From assembly GCF_001866645.1 (NCBI RefSeq), contig NZ_MLYP01000039.1, forward strand, positions 124,001-188,000: 64,000 bases of DNA, in the 5' to 3' direction. The notes under the pieces are model-generated. The model was not told the DNA's origin. It saw nothing but the letters and a program-made list of their open reading frames with translations, and ran no database searches. Of the stretch, positions 1-8,511 are shown one piece after another. Both the position numbers and the translations under genes were made by a program. Source of the stretch: Streptomyces colonosanans. GTDB taxonomy: Bacteria > Actinomycetota > Actinomycetes > Streptomycetales > Streptomycetaceae. Numbering within the stretch: the stretch's first letter is position 1; every line of letters starts with the position of its first letter.

Positions 1-384
1 GGTCGCGGGCAGGATGACCAGGGCGTAGCCGCGGGCGAGCGCGGCCGAGGTGGCGGCTCTGGCCATCTCCGCGAAGTACGCGAACTCGGTGAAGGTGAAA
101 GGTTCATCCCCGTACGTCGTCACCGTCAGGCCGATGAGGCCCGACTTTCCGGTACGGAGGGTGCGGGCCGCGGCCGAGGGGCGGTAGCCCAGCCGGTCGG
201 CGACCTCGCGGACATGGCGTCGAGTGGCGTCCGGCAGCCGGCCCTTGCCGTTGAGGGCGTCGGAGACGGTCGTGATGGAGACCCCGGCGGCGGCGGCCAC
301 ATCTCTGATGCCCGCCCGGCCCGGCCGGTTGCCTCGGCGGGAGGTCTCCGCCCGGCTCACCTGGTGCTTCCCTGCTGCTGTCAT
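1..384 (-). CDS. LacI-family transcriptional regulator, N-terminal part
   Basis: The gene runs off the left edge, so only the first 128 residues are present, read leftward from the ATG at 384. Residues about 25-75 form a classic LacI helix-turn-helix and hinge: IRDVAAAAGVSITTVSDAL is followed by a GYRPSAAARTLRTGKSGLIG stretch that leads into the ligand-binding domain. Such proteins bind palindromic operators and respond to sugars or other small ligands; the ligand cannot be told here. It is divergent from the aminotransferase gene across a 420-bp gap. The family call is firm and the target is unknown. Confidence 0.9.
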   Translation of the reverse strand, partial: MTAAGKHQVSRAETSRRGNRPGRAGIRDVAAAAGVSITTVSDALNGKGRLPDATRRHVREVADRLGYRPSAAARTLRTGKSGLIGLTVTTYGDEPFTFTEFAYFAEMARAATSAALARGYALVILPAT

Positions 385-804
385 GGCGAGCCGATAGTAG
401 GGCTCATGCGGTGGGGTAGTGCGGACGCATATGCGCTCGTTGACAGGGACGTTTCTGCATGGTCAACAAGTGTCAAAGGCCATGGAACGCAAGGGGATTG
501 AGCGATGCTTCATCAGTACGTGACTTGTCGGCGTGCATGAGCCTGCCCAGGCGGCGATATTCCGAAGAGGTCTCAACTCACCTTCACGAGGGATGCGCGC
601 CACGGCGCGAGCCACCGGCGCGTGCGACAAGCAGCAGTGCGCCCCCTTTCCTTCGGGCGGCTGGAGGCCCGGACGCGCAGGCTGATGTGCCCGGCGCGGA
701 CATGGTTGTCCACAGCCCATTCGCAGCGGCGCCGAATCCTCATAAGGTGAGAAGCATTGGAAGCCGGTGGCGGCCATGAGCCGGCGTGCTTGAGGAGGAC
801 TGCG
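385..804. other. Divergent intergenic region without a convincing gene
   Basis: This 420-bp stretch separates the divergent LacI-type and aminotransferase genes and should hold both promoters. A TTGACA hexamer lies at 440-445 on the plus strand, but I see no well-spaced -10 partner. A perfect DnaA-box 9-mer, TTGTCCACA, is at 706-714. Open frames here have poor start contexts and no recognisable product. Confidence 0.5.
706..714 (+). promoter_or_regulatory. DnaA-box 9-mer TTGTCCACA
   Basis: Exact match to the Streptomyces-preferred DnaA box, alone in the region upstream of the aminotransferase gene. A single 9-mer may be chance, although TTGTCCACA is the strong form. Confidence 0.45.
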
Positions 805-1884
805 GTGAGCGAGACGAGCCCGAAGCTGCGTGCCGAGCTGGAGAGTATCCCCACCTATAAGCCCGGCAAGCCTGCTGCGGCCGGCGGCCCGGTGGCCTAC
901 AAGCTGTCCTCGAACGAGAACCCGTACCCCCCGCTCCCGGGCGTGATGGAGAGCGTGACGGCGGCGGCCACGTCCTTCAACCGCTACCCGGACATGGCGT
1001 GCACGGGGCTGATGTGCGAGTTGTCGGAGCGCTTCGGGGTGCCCGAGTCGCACCTCGCCACCGGTACGGGCTCGGTCGGTGTCGCCCAGCAGCTGTTGCA
1101 GGCCACAAGCGGCCCGGGCGACGAGGTGATCTACGCCTGGCGGTCGTTCGAGGCGTACCCGATCATCACGCAGATCAGCGGTGCGGCATCGGTGCGGGTG
1201 CCGCTGACCCCCGGCGACGTGCACGACCTGGACGCGATGGCGGACGCCATCACCGACCGGACCCGGTTGATCTTCGTCTGCAACCCGAACAACCCGACCG
1301 GCACGGTGGTGCGCCGGGCCGAGCTGGAGCGCTTCCTCGACCGGGTGCCGAGCGATGTGCTGGTGGTACTCGACGAGGCGTACCGGGAGTTCATCCGTGA
1401 CGTCGAGGTCCCGGACGGCGTCGAGCTGTACCGTGAGCGGCCGAACGTGTGCGTGCTGCGCACCTTCTCCAAGGCGTACGGCCTCGCCGGGCTGCGGGTC
1501 GGCTTCGCGATAGCCCATGAGCCGGTGGCCGCGGCGCTGCGCAAGACGGCGGTGCCGTTCGGGGTGAGCCAGCTGGCCCAGGAGGCGGCGATCGCCTCGC
1601 TGCGCGCGGAGGACGAACTGCTCGGCCGGGTCGGCTCGCTGGTGTGCGAGCGCACGCGCGTGGTCGACGCGCTGCGTGCCCAGGGCTGGACGGTGCCCGA
1701 GACCCAGGCGAACTTCGTGTGGCTGCGGCTGGGGGAGCGCACGGTCGACTTCGCGGCGGCCTGTGAGCAGGCCGGCGTGGTGGTGCGGCCCTTCCCGGGT
1801 GAAGGGGTGCGCGTGACGATCGGAGAGTGCGAGGCGAACGACGTCTTCGTGAAGGTGGCGGAGAGCTTCCGCAGGGATCTTTGA
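805..1884 (+). CDS. hisC: HisC-like pyridoxal-phosphate aminotransferase
   Basis: A 359-residue class I/II aminotransferase of the histidinol-phosphate aminotransferase type, which transfers an amino group between L-histidinol phosphate or an aromatic amino acid and a 2-oxo acid. The N-terminal [12 protein letters not shown] motif is the HisC signature, NPNNPTG binds the cofactor, and the PLP lysine is K223 in [16 protein letters not shown] chose the GTG at 805 because TGAGGAGGA ends 5 nt upstream; an in-frame ATG at 757 has no such site. It is not in a his operon, so it is probably a second HisC-like enzyme that may act on phenylalanine or tyrosine. Length fits the family. Confidence 0.85.
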   Translation: MSETSPKLRAELESIPTYKPGKPAAAGGPVAYKLSSNENPYPPLPGVMESVTAAATSFNRYPDMACTGLMCELSERFGVPESHLATGTGSVGVAQQLLQATSGPGDEVIYAWRSFEAYPIITQISGAASVRVPLTPGDVHDLDAMADAITDRTRLIFVCNPNNPTGTVVRRAELERFLDRVPSDVLVVLDEAYREFIRDVEVPDGVELYRERPNVCVLRTFSKAYGLAGLRVGFAIAHEPVAAALRKTAVPFGVSQLAQEAAIASLRAEDELLGRVGSLVCERTRVVDALRAQGWTVPETQANFVWLRLGERTVDFAAACEQAGVVVRPFPGEGVRVTIGECEANDVFVKVAESFRRDL

Positions 1885-1939
1885 CGGATCTCCGGTCGTC
1901 AGGCGTCGGTCGTCTGCGGGTTTCGCGCGTAGAGGGTTA

Positions 1940-1984
1940 CCGCCCCCAAGATCTTCAACAAAATGTTGAGGATTTTGGGGGCGG
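1940..1984 (+). terminator. Strong hairpin downstream of the aminotransferase gene
   Basis: A 21-bp stem (1940-1960 with 1964-1984) closed by an AAA loop starts 55 nt after the stop codon. It is almost perfect, with G-U pairs only. There is no long T tract, as is common for Streptomyces terminators. Confidence 0.75.
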
Positions 1985-2069
1985 AGTCATGTCAGGACCT
2001 GATGGCACCCCATAAAGGACCCCCCGCCTATCCATCACCAAAGCGCCATGCGTCATAATTTCTTGTGAA

Positions 2070-2085
2070 TGTGAACGCGTTCACA
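2070..2085. promoter_or_regulatory. Rex operator (ROP) TGTGAACGCGTTCACA
   Basis: This 16-bp palindrome is an exact match to the Rex operator described upstream of Streptomyces respiratory genes, consensus TGTGAAC-N2-GTTCACA. Rex represses when NADH is low and releases when oxygen limitation raises NADH. It lies about 110 bp upstream of the cydA start, as expected for control of the bd oxidase genes. Confidence 0.92.
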
Positions 2086-2136
2086 AACGTGTCCCGATAG
2101 CTCCTGTGATGTGCGTGACAAACGGGGCAGACTGCC

Positions 2137-2182
2137 GCTTGTGACCACGGCGAAGCAACGCTTGTGACCACGGCGAAGTAAG
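2137..2182 (+). repeat. Tandem 23-bp direct repeat in the cydA leader
   Basis: Two adjacent 23-bp units (2137-2159 and 2160-2182) agree at 21 of 23 positions and share the core GCTTGTGACCACGGCGAAG. The second unit runs into the cydA Shine-Dalgarno site. It looks like a recent local duplication in the 5' leader. Confidence 0.85.
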
Positions 2183-2194
2183 GAGAAAGACGAC

Positions 2195-3703
2195 GTGGAC
2201 ATGGCTCTGGCGCCAGAGACTTTGGCGCGATGGCAGTTCGGCATCACCACCGTCTACCACTTTCTGTTCGTCCCGCTGACGATCTCGCTCGCCGCTCTGA
2301 CGGCCGGCCTGCAGACCGCCTGGGTGCGGACGGAGAAGGAGAAGTACCTCAGGGCGACGAAGTTCTGGGGAAAGCTCTTCCTGATCAACATTGCGATGGG
2401 CGTCGTCACCGGCATCGTCCAGGAGTTCCAGTTCGGCATGAACTGGTCCGACTACTCGCGCTTCGTCGGTGACATCTTCGGTGCCCCGCTCGCGTTCGAG
2501 GCCCTCCTCGCCTTCTTCTTCGAGTCCACCTTCATCGGGCTGTGGATCTTCGGCTGGGACAAGCTGCCCAAGAAGCTCCACCTCGCCTGCATCTGGATGG
2601 TCTCCATCGGCACGATCCTGTCGGCGTACTTCATCCTCGCGGCCAACTCGTGGATGCAGCACCCCGTCGGCTACCGGATCAACAAGGCAAAGGGACGCGC
2701 CGAACTCACGGACTTCTGGCACGTGCTGACCCAGAACACCGTGCTCGTCCAGGTCTTCCACACCCTGTCCGCGGCCTTCCTGACCGGTGGCGCCTTCATG
2801 GTCGGCATCGCCGCCTTCCACCTGCTCCGCAAGAAGCACATCGCCGTGATGAAGACCTCGCTGCGGCTCGGTCTGGTCACGGTCATCATCGGCGGCCTGC
2901 TCACCTCGATCAGCGGCGACAGGCTCGGCAAGGTCATGTTCGAGCAGCAGCCGATGAAGATGGCCGCCGCCGAGGCTCTCTGGGACGGCCAGCACTCCGC
3001 GCCGTTCTCGATCTTCGCTTATGGAGATGTCAGCAAGGGCCGCAACACCGTGGAGCTGTCCGTCCCCGGGCTGCTCTCCTTCCTCGCCCACGACGACTTC
3101 CACTCCTTCGTCCCCGGCATCAACGACACCAACAAGGCCGAGCAGGAGAAGTACGGCCCCGGCGACTACCGACCCATCATTCCCGTCACCTTCTGGGCCT
3201 TCCGCTGGATGATCGGCTTCGGGATGGTCTCCTTCGCCATCGGCCTGGTCGGGCTCTGGCTCACCCGAAAGAAGTTCATGCTGCCGAAGCATCTGCGGGT
3301 GGGTGAGGACGAGGTGCCGCATCTGGTGCTCTTCAAGAACAAGGCCCTCGGTCCCAGGCTCACCACGTGGTACTGGCGGATCGCGATCCTGACCCTGGCC
3401 TTCCCGCTGATCGCCAACTCCTGGGGCTGGATCTTCACCGAGATGGGCCGGCAGCCGTGGGTCGTCTACGGCGTGCTGCAAACCCGTCACGCCGTCTCCC
3501 CCGGTGTCTCCCAGGGCGAGGTCATCGCCTCGATGACCGTGTTCACTCTGCTCTACGCGATCCTCGCCGTCATCGAGGTCAAGCTGCTCGTGAAGTACGT
3601 CAAGGCCGGTCCACCCGAGCTCACGGCGTCCGATCTCAACCCGCCCACCAAGATCGGCGGCGACTCCCATGACGCCGACAAACCGATGGCCTTCTCGTAC
3701 TAG
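2195..3703 (+). CDS. cydA: Cytochrome bd ubiquinol/menaquinol oxidase subunit I
   Basis: The 502-residue haem-bearing subunit of the membrane bd oxidase, which oxidises quinol and reduces O2 to water with high affinity. H22 in VYHFLFVPLTI is the haem b595 ligand position, and GRQPW at 418-422 is the conserved C-terminal signature. The Q loop is of the short form usual in Gram-positive bacteria. Several hydrophobic helices span the chain. I chose GTG 2195 because AAGGAG lies 10 nt upstream; ATG 2201 is possible. It is followed 20 nt later by cydB and is probably repressed by Rex through the operator at 2070. Confidence 0.96.
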   Translation: MDMALAPETLARWQFGITTVYHFLFVPLTISLAALTAGLQTAWVRTEKEKYLRATKFWGKLFLINIAMGVVTGIVQEFQFGMNWSDYSRFVGDIFGAPLAFEALLAFFFESTFIGLWIFGWDKLPKKLHLACIWMVSIGTILSAYFILAANSWMQHPVGYRINKAKGRAELTDFWHVLTQNTVLVQVFHTLSAAFLTGGAFMVGIAAFHLLRKKHIAVMKTSLRLGLVTVIIGGLLTSISGDRLGKVMFEQQPMKMAAAEALWDGQHSAPFSIFAYGDVSKGRNTVELSVPGLLSFLAHDDFHSFVPGINDTNKAEQEKYGPGDYRPIIPVTFWAFRWMIGFGMVSFAIGLVGLWLTRKKFMLPKHLRVGEDEVPHLVLFKNKALGPRLTTWYWRIAILTLAFPLIANSWGWIFTEMGRQPWVVYGVLQTRHAVSPGVSQGEVIASMTVFTLLYAILAVIEVKLLVKYVKAGPPELTASDLNPPTKIGGDSHDADKPMAFSY

Positions 3704-3723
3704 GCCGAGGGAGCGCTCACATC

Positions 3724-4731
3724 ATGGAACTTCACGACGTCTGGTTCGTCCTCATCGCGGTTCTCTGGATCGGCTACTTCTTCCTGGAGGGCTTCGATTT
3801 CGGAGTCGGCATCCTGACCAAACTGCTGGCCCGTGACCGTACCGAGCGGCGCGTGCTGATCAACACGATCGGCCCCGTCTGGGACGGTAACGAGGTATGG
3901 CTGATCACCGCGGGCGGCGCGACCTTCGCCGCCTTCCCCGAGTGGTACGCCACGCTCTTCTCCGGCTTCTATCTGCCTCTACTGATCATCCTGCTCTGCC
4001 TGATCGTGCGTGGCGTCGCCTTCGAGTACCGGGCGAAGCGTCCCGAGGAGAGCTGGCAGCGCAACTGGGAGACAGCGACCTTCTGGACCTCGTTGATCCC
4101 GGCGTTCCTGTGGGGCGTGGCTTTCGCCAACATCGTGCGGGGCGTGAAGATCGACAAGCATTTCGAGTACGTGGGCAACGTCTGGGACTTGCTCAACCCG
4201 TTCGCTCTCCTGGGTGGCCTGGTGACGCTGACCCTGTTCACCTTCCACGGAGCGGTGTTCACGGCGCTCAAGACCGTCGGGGACATCCGGGAGCGGGCGC
4301 GGAAGCTGGCGCTGGTGGTCGGACTGCTGACCGCTGTGCTGGCGCTGGCCTTCCTGATCTGGGCGCAGGTCGACCACGGTGACGGCAAGAGCCTGGTCGC
4401 GTTGATCGTCGCGGTCGTGGCGCTCGTCGCGGCGCTCGTGGCGAACCAGGTCGGGCGCGAGGGGTGGGCGTTCGCGTTCTCCGGCGTCACGGTCGTGGCG
4501 GCGGTCGCGATGCTCTTCCTGGCGCTCTTCCCGAACGTCATGCCGTCCACGCTCAATGCAGACTGGAGTCTGACGGTGGCCAACGCGTCCTCGAGCCCCT
4601 ACACCCTGAAGATCATGACGTGGTGTGCCGGGATCGCCACACCGATCATCCTGCTCTACCAGGGCTGGACGTACTGGGTCTTCCGTAAGCGCATCGGTAC
4701 GCATCACATCGCCGCTGATGCGGCCCACTGA
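3724..4731 (+). CDS. cydB: Cytochrome bd oxidase subunit II
   Basis: A 335-residue polytopic membrane protein that pairs with CydA to form the bd oxidase. The N-terminal FLEGFDFGVGIL and the NEVWLITAGGATFAAFPEWYA region are diagnostic for CydB. It is cotranscribed with cydA and ends before a perfect hairpin at 4741-4770. The cydCD exporter gene follows on the same strand, so one Rex-controlled transcript may cover all three genes if the hairpin is only partly effective. Confidence 0.96.
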   Translation: MELHDVWFVLIAVLWIGYFFLEGFDFGVGILTKLLARDRTERRVLINTIGPVWDGNEVWLITAGGATFAAFPEWYATLFSGFYLPLLIILLCLIVRGVAFEYRAKRPEESWQRNWETATFWTSLIPAFLWGVAFANIVRGVKIDKHFEYVGNVWDLLNPFALLGGLVTLTLFTFHGAVFTALKTVGDIRERARKLALVVGLLTAVLALAFLIWAQVDHGDGKSLVALIVAVVALVAALVANQVGREGWAFAFSGVTVVAAVAMLFLALFPNVMPSTLNADWSLTVANASSSPYTLKIMTWCAGIATPIILLYQGWTYWVFRKRIGTHHIAADAAH

Positions 4732-4740
4732 TTCCGACCG

Positions 4741-4770
4741 GTGGGTGTGTTTCGTACGGAACACACCCAC
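4741..4770 (+). terminator. Hairpin after cydB
   Basis: Perfect 11-bp stem GTGGGTGTGTT / AACACACCCAC with an 8-nt loop, starting 9 nt after the cydB stop codon. It probably attenuates or ends cydAB transcription before cydCD. Confidence 0.7.
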
Positions 4771-4787
4771 TCGGGATCAAAGAGCAC

Positions 4788-4801
4788 GTTTCACGTGAAA
4801 C
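4788..4801. promoter_or_regulatory. parS site GTTTCACGTGAAAC
   Basis: Exact 14-bp match to the Streptomyces parS palindrome bound by ParB for origin segregation. Such sites are concentrated near oriC. It lies between the cydB hairpin and the cydCD start. Confidence 0.9.
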
Positions 4802-4821
4802 ATGCTCAATGAGAAGAGGGT

Positions 4822-7800
4822 GTGTTCCACGTGAAACCGATCGATCCGCGACTGCTCCGCTACGCCCGCGCCACGCGCCTTTTCCTTGTGGCGGTCGTCG
4901 GCCTGGGTGCCGTCGGGTCGGTTCTGGTCATCGCTCAGGCGATGCTGATCGCCGAGGTGGTGGTCGATGCCTTCCAGCACCACCAGCCGGTGGCCGAACT
5001 GCGGACGCCTCTGCTGCTCCTGGTGGCCGTGGCGGTCGGCCGGGCGCTGGTTTCCTGGCTTACCGAACTCGCCGCACACCGGGCCGGCGCGGCGGTCAAG
5101 TCCGAGCTGCGGGGGCGACTGCTGGTGCGGGCGGGGGCCCTCGGCCCTGGGTGGCTCAGTGGCCAGCGGACCGGCTCGCTGGTCGCCCTGGCTACCCGAG
5201 GCGTCGACGCCCTCGACGACTACTTCTCGCGCTATCTGCCCCAGCTGGGTCTCGCGGTCGTCGTGCCGATGGCGGTGCTCGCCCGGATCGTGACCGAGGA
5301 CTGGGTGTCGGCGGCGATCATCGTCGGCACGCTGCCGCTGATCCCGCTCTTCATGATCCTGATCGGCTGGGCCACGCGCTCCCAGATGGACCGTCAGTGG
5401 CGGCTGTTGTCCCGACTCTCCGGGCACTTCCTCGACGTGGTCGCCGGGCTGCCGACGCTCAAGGTATTCGGCCGGGCCAAGGCGCAGGCCGAGTCCATCA
5501 AGCGGATCACCGGCGAGTACCGGCAGGCGACCATGCGGACGCTGCGGATTGCCTTCCTGTCGTCCTTCGCGCTGGAGTTGCTGGCCACGATCTCCGTGGC
5601 GCTTGTCGCCGTGACCATCGGTATGCGGCTCGTCCACGGCGACATGGACCTGTACATCGGTCTGGTCATCCTCGTGCTCGCACCGGAGGCCTATCTGCCG
5701 CTGCGGCAGGTGGGCGCACAGTTCCACGCGGCTGCCGAGGGCCTGGCCGCCGCTGAGGAGATCTTCACGGTGCTGGAGACGCCGGTTCCGTCCTCCGGTA
5801 CGCAGCGCGTCCCGCACGGGGAGATCGCCTTCGAGGGCGTGACCGTGCGCTACCCCGGACGGTCGGCTGACGCGGTGTCCAAGGTGTCGCTGACGGTCCG
5901 ACCTGGTGAGACCGTCGCCCTGGTCGGGCCGAGCGGCGCGGGCAAGTCGACGCTGCTGAACGCCCTGCTCGGTTTCGTACCGCCCACCGCGGGGCGCGTA
6001 CGGGTCGGGGGAGTCGATCTCGGCTCGGCCGATCTGGAGGAGTGGCGCTCGCGGATCGCCTGGGTGCCGCAGCGGCCCCATCTGTACGCGGGCACCATCA
6101 CGGACAACGTACGGCTGGCGCGGCCGGACGCGGACGACGCTGCGGTGCGGCTCGCGCTGGCCGACGCCGGGGCGCTGGAGTTCGTGGACGCGCTGCCAGC
6201 CGGAGCGGACACGGTGCTCGGCGAGGACGGCGCGGGGCTCTCCGCGGGGCAGCGGCAACGGCTCGCCCTGGCGCGGGCGTTCCTCGCCGACCGGCCGGTG
6301 CTCCTGCTGGATGAGCCGACGGCGTCCCTGGACGGGGCGACCGAGGCGGAGGTCGTGGAGGCCGTGCGGCGGCTGGCCGTCGGGCGGACGGTGCTGCTGG
6401 TCGTGCACCGGCCGGCGTTGCTCGCGCTGGCCGACCGGGTCGTGCGGCTGGAAGTGGAGGAGTACGGCACCGAGGGTGGACCGGCTCAGTCCGCTGCCGC
6501 GCCCCTGCCGCGCCCCCGGACGCCGGAGGAGCCGCAGGCCCACGACGAGCAGATGCCCGCCCTCACCCCGGTGCGACGCGGTGGCGTACTCCCCCGAGTC
6601 CGTGCCATGGCCGGTCCCCGACGTGGGCGGCTCACCCTCGCGCTGCTGCTCGGCAGTCTCGCGCTCGGGAGCGCCGTCGGGCTGATGGCCACCTCCGGAT
6701 GGCTGATCTCGCGGGCGTCCCAGCAGCCTCCCGTGCTGTATCTGATGGTCGCTGTGACGGCCACCCGGGCGTTCGGCATCGGCCGCGCGGTGTTCAGGTA
6801 CGCGGAGCGGCTCGTGTCCCATGACGCCGTGCTGCGGATGCTGGCCGACACCCGGGTCGCCGTCTACCGGCGTCTGGAGCGGCTGGCGCCGGCCGGGCTG
6901 CGCACCACCCGGCGCGGCGATCTGCTGTCGCGGCTGGTGGCCGACGTGGACGCCCTGCAGGACTACTGGCTGCGCTGGCTGTTGCCCGCGGGCGCCGCGT
7001 TCGTCGTGTCGGTCGGCTCGGTCGGTTTCACCGCCTGGCTGCTGCCCGAGGCCGGTGCCGTTCTCGCCGTCGGGTTGCTGGCGGCCGGTGCCGGTGTGCC
7101 CCTGATGACGGGTGCCGTGGCACGCCGCGCGGAGCGGAGGCTGGCGCCCGCCCGGGGCGTGCTGGCGACCCGGGTGACCGATCTGCTCACCGGGACCGCC
7201 GAACTGACGGTCGCCGGGGCGCTGCCCGCGCGGACCGCCGGGGCACGCCGGGCCGACAGGGATCTCACCCGCATCGCATCCCGCGCCGCCACCGCCACCG
7301 CGCTCGGTGATGGGCTCACCGCGCTCGTTACCGGGCTGACCGTCGTGGCCGCCGCCCTCGTGGGCGCACAGGCCGTCGCCGACGGGCGGATCGGCGGTGT
7401 GACCATGGCCGTCGTGGTGCTCACCCCGCTGGCCGCGTTCGAGGCGGTTCTGGGGCTGCCGCTCGCCGTCCAGTACCGGCAGCGGGTGCGCAGGAGTGCC
7501 GAGCGCGTGTACGAGGTGCTGGACGCACCCGAGCCCGTGCACGAACCGGAGCGCCCTCAGCCGGCGCCCGCATCGCCCTTCCCGCTCGTCATGGAAGGGC
7601 TGGCCGCCCGCCACAGCACGCAGCGGCAGGACGCGCTCACCGGACTCGACCTCACCCTCGAACAGGGCCGCAGGATCGCCGTGGTCGGTCCCTCCGGCGC
7701 GGGCAAGACGACGCTCGCGCAGGTGCTGCTGCGGTTCCTGGACGTGAGCGCCGGTGGGTACACCCTGGGCGGCATGGACGCGCACGCGCTCGACGGCGAC

Positions 7801-8361
7801 GACGTACGGCGCCTGGTCGGACTCTGCGCCCAGGACGCGCACCTCTTCGACAGCTCGGTACGGGAGAACCTGTTGCTCGCCCGGAAGGACGCGAGCGAGG
7901 GGGAGTTGCGTGACGCGCTCGCCCGGGCGCGCCTTCTCGACTGGGCCGACGGGCTGCCCGACGGCCTGGACACGCTGATCGGCGAGCACGGCGCGCGGCT
8001 GTCCGGCGGCCAGCGGCAGCGGCTCGCGCTGGCCCGCGCCCTGCTCGCCGACTTCCCCGTCCTCGTCCTCGACGAGCCCGCGGAGCACCTCGACCTGCCG
8101 ACGGCGGACGCGCTAACCGCAGACCTGCTGGCCGCCACGGAGGGCCGCACGACACTGCTGATCACCCACCGGCTGGCCGGGCTCGACGCGGTCGACGAGG
8201 TGATCGTGCTGGCGGAGGGGCGTGTGGTCCAGCGGGGTACGTACGCGGAGCTGGTGGCGGCGGCGGGGCCGCTCAGGGAGATGGTGGAGCGGGAGGCGCG
8301 GGGAGATCTGCTGGGAAGGCGGACGGGAGACAAGGGATCGGCGGCCTTGGCCCAGGCATAG
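4822..8361 (+). CDS. cydCD: Fused CydD-CydC thiol/haem ABC exporter
   Basis: An 1179-residue fusion of two half transporters that are separate proteins in E. coli. CydDC exports cysteine and glutathione and is needed to assemble cytochrome bd. Each half has a six-helix membrane domain and an ABC ATPase. The first half has GPSGAGKST, LSAGQRQRLALARA and VLLLDEPTASLD; the second has GPSGAGKTT, LSGGQRQRLALARA and VLVLDEPAEHLD. Both nucleotide-binding domains therefore look active. The start may be GTG 4822 or GTG 4831; AGAGGG at 4815-4820 is better spaced for 4831. The start region overlaps a near-parS palindrome at 4824-4837. Confidence 0.95.
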   Translation: MFHVKPIDPRLLRYARATRLFLVAVVGLGAVGSVLVIAQAMLIAEVVVDAFQHHQPVAELRTPLLLLVAVAVGRALVSWLTELAAHRAGAAVKSELRGRLLVRAGALGPGWLSGQRTGSLVALATRGVDALDDYFSRYLPQLGLAVVVPMAVLARIVTEDWVSAAIIVGTLPLIPLFMILIGWATRSQMDRQWRLLSRLSGHFLDVVAGLPTLKVFGRAKAQAESIKRITGEYRQATMRTLRIAFLSSFALELLATISVALVAVTIGMRLVHGDMDLYIGLVILVLAPEAYLPLRQVGAQFHAAAEGLAAAEEIFTVLETPVPSSGTQRVPHGEIAFEGVTVRYPGRSADAVSKVSLTVRPGETVALVGPSGAGKSTLLNALLGFVPPTAGRVRVGGVDLGSADLEEWRSRIAWVPQRPHLYAGTITDNVRLARPDADDAAVRLALADAGALEFVDALPAGADTVLGEDGAGLSAGQRQRLALARAFLADRPVLLLDEPTASLDGATEAEVVEAVRRLAVGRTVLLVVHRPALLALADRVVRLEVEEYGTEGGPAQSAAAPLPRPRTPEEPQAHDEQMPALTPVRRGGVLPRVRAMAGPRRGRLTLALLLGSLALGSAVGLMATSGWLISRASQQPPVLYLMVAVTATRAFGIGRAVFRYAERLVSHDAVLRMLADTRVAVYRRLERLAPAGLRTTRRGDLLSRLVADVDALQDYWLRWLLPAGAAFVVSVGSVGFTAWLLPEAGAVLAVGLLAAGAGVPLMTGAVARRAERRLAPARGVLATRVTDLLTGTAELTVAGALPARTAGARRADRDLTRIASRAATATALGDGLTALVTGLTVVAAALVGAQAVADGRIGGVTMAVVVLTPLAAFEAVLGLPLAVQYRQRVRRSAERVYEVLDAPEPVHEPERPQPAPASPFPLVMEGLAARHSTQRQDALTGLDLTLEQGRRIAVVGPSGAGKTTLAQVLLRFLDVSAGGYTLGGMDAHALDGDDVRRLVGLCAQDAHLFDSSVRENLLLARKDASEGELRDALARARLLDWADGLPDGLDTLIGEHGARLSGGQRQRLALARALLADFPVLVLDEPAEHLDLPTADALTADLLAATEGRTTLLITHRLAGLDAVDEVIVLAEGRVVQRGTYAELVAAAGPLREMVEREARGDLLGRRTGDKGSAALAQA
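4824..4837. promoter_or_regulatory. parS-like site overlapping the cydCD start
   Basis: GTTCCACGTGAAAC differs from parS at one of 14 positions. It lies 36 bp after the exact site (start to start) and covers the first codons of cydCD, so ParB bound here could interfere with translation initiation or transcription. Binding is inferred only. Confidence 0.6.
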
Positions 8362-8511
8362 GGACCTTCACCCCTGAAGGAGGACCCGAGCCCCTGAAGA
8401 CCCGGGTCCCACTCGGATGAGGGACGCCGTGGGCCGATCGTGGTCCTCCGTTCCCCCAGCCGTACGACATGAACAGGACGGCCGACCCTGCCGTGGGCCA
8501 CGATCGCTGAT

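Larger units (their letters stand above)
1985..2194 (+). promoter_or_regulatory. cydA promoter and leader region
   Basis: Between the terminator and the cydA start lie an exact Rex operator (2070-2085), a 23-bp tandem repeat (2137-2182), and the Shine-Dalgarno AAGGAG at 2179-2184. No gene is visible. The operator places the cyd genes under NADH/NAD+ control. Confidence 0.7.

Noticed and set aside
4777..8088. Very long open frame (1103 codons) on the minus strand opposite cydCD
   Set aside because: It is antisense to a clear ABC exporter gene. High third-position GC keeps the opposite strand free of stops, and the product is low-complexity without domains.
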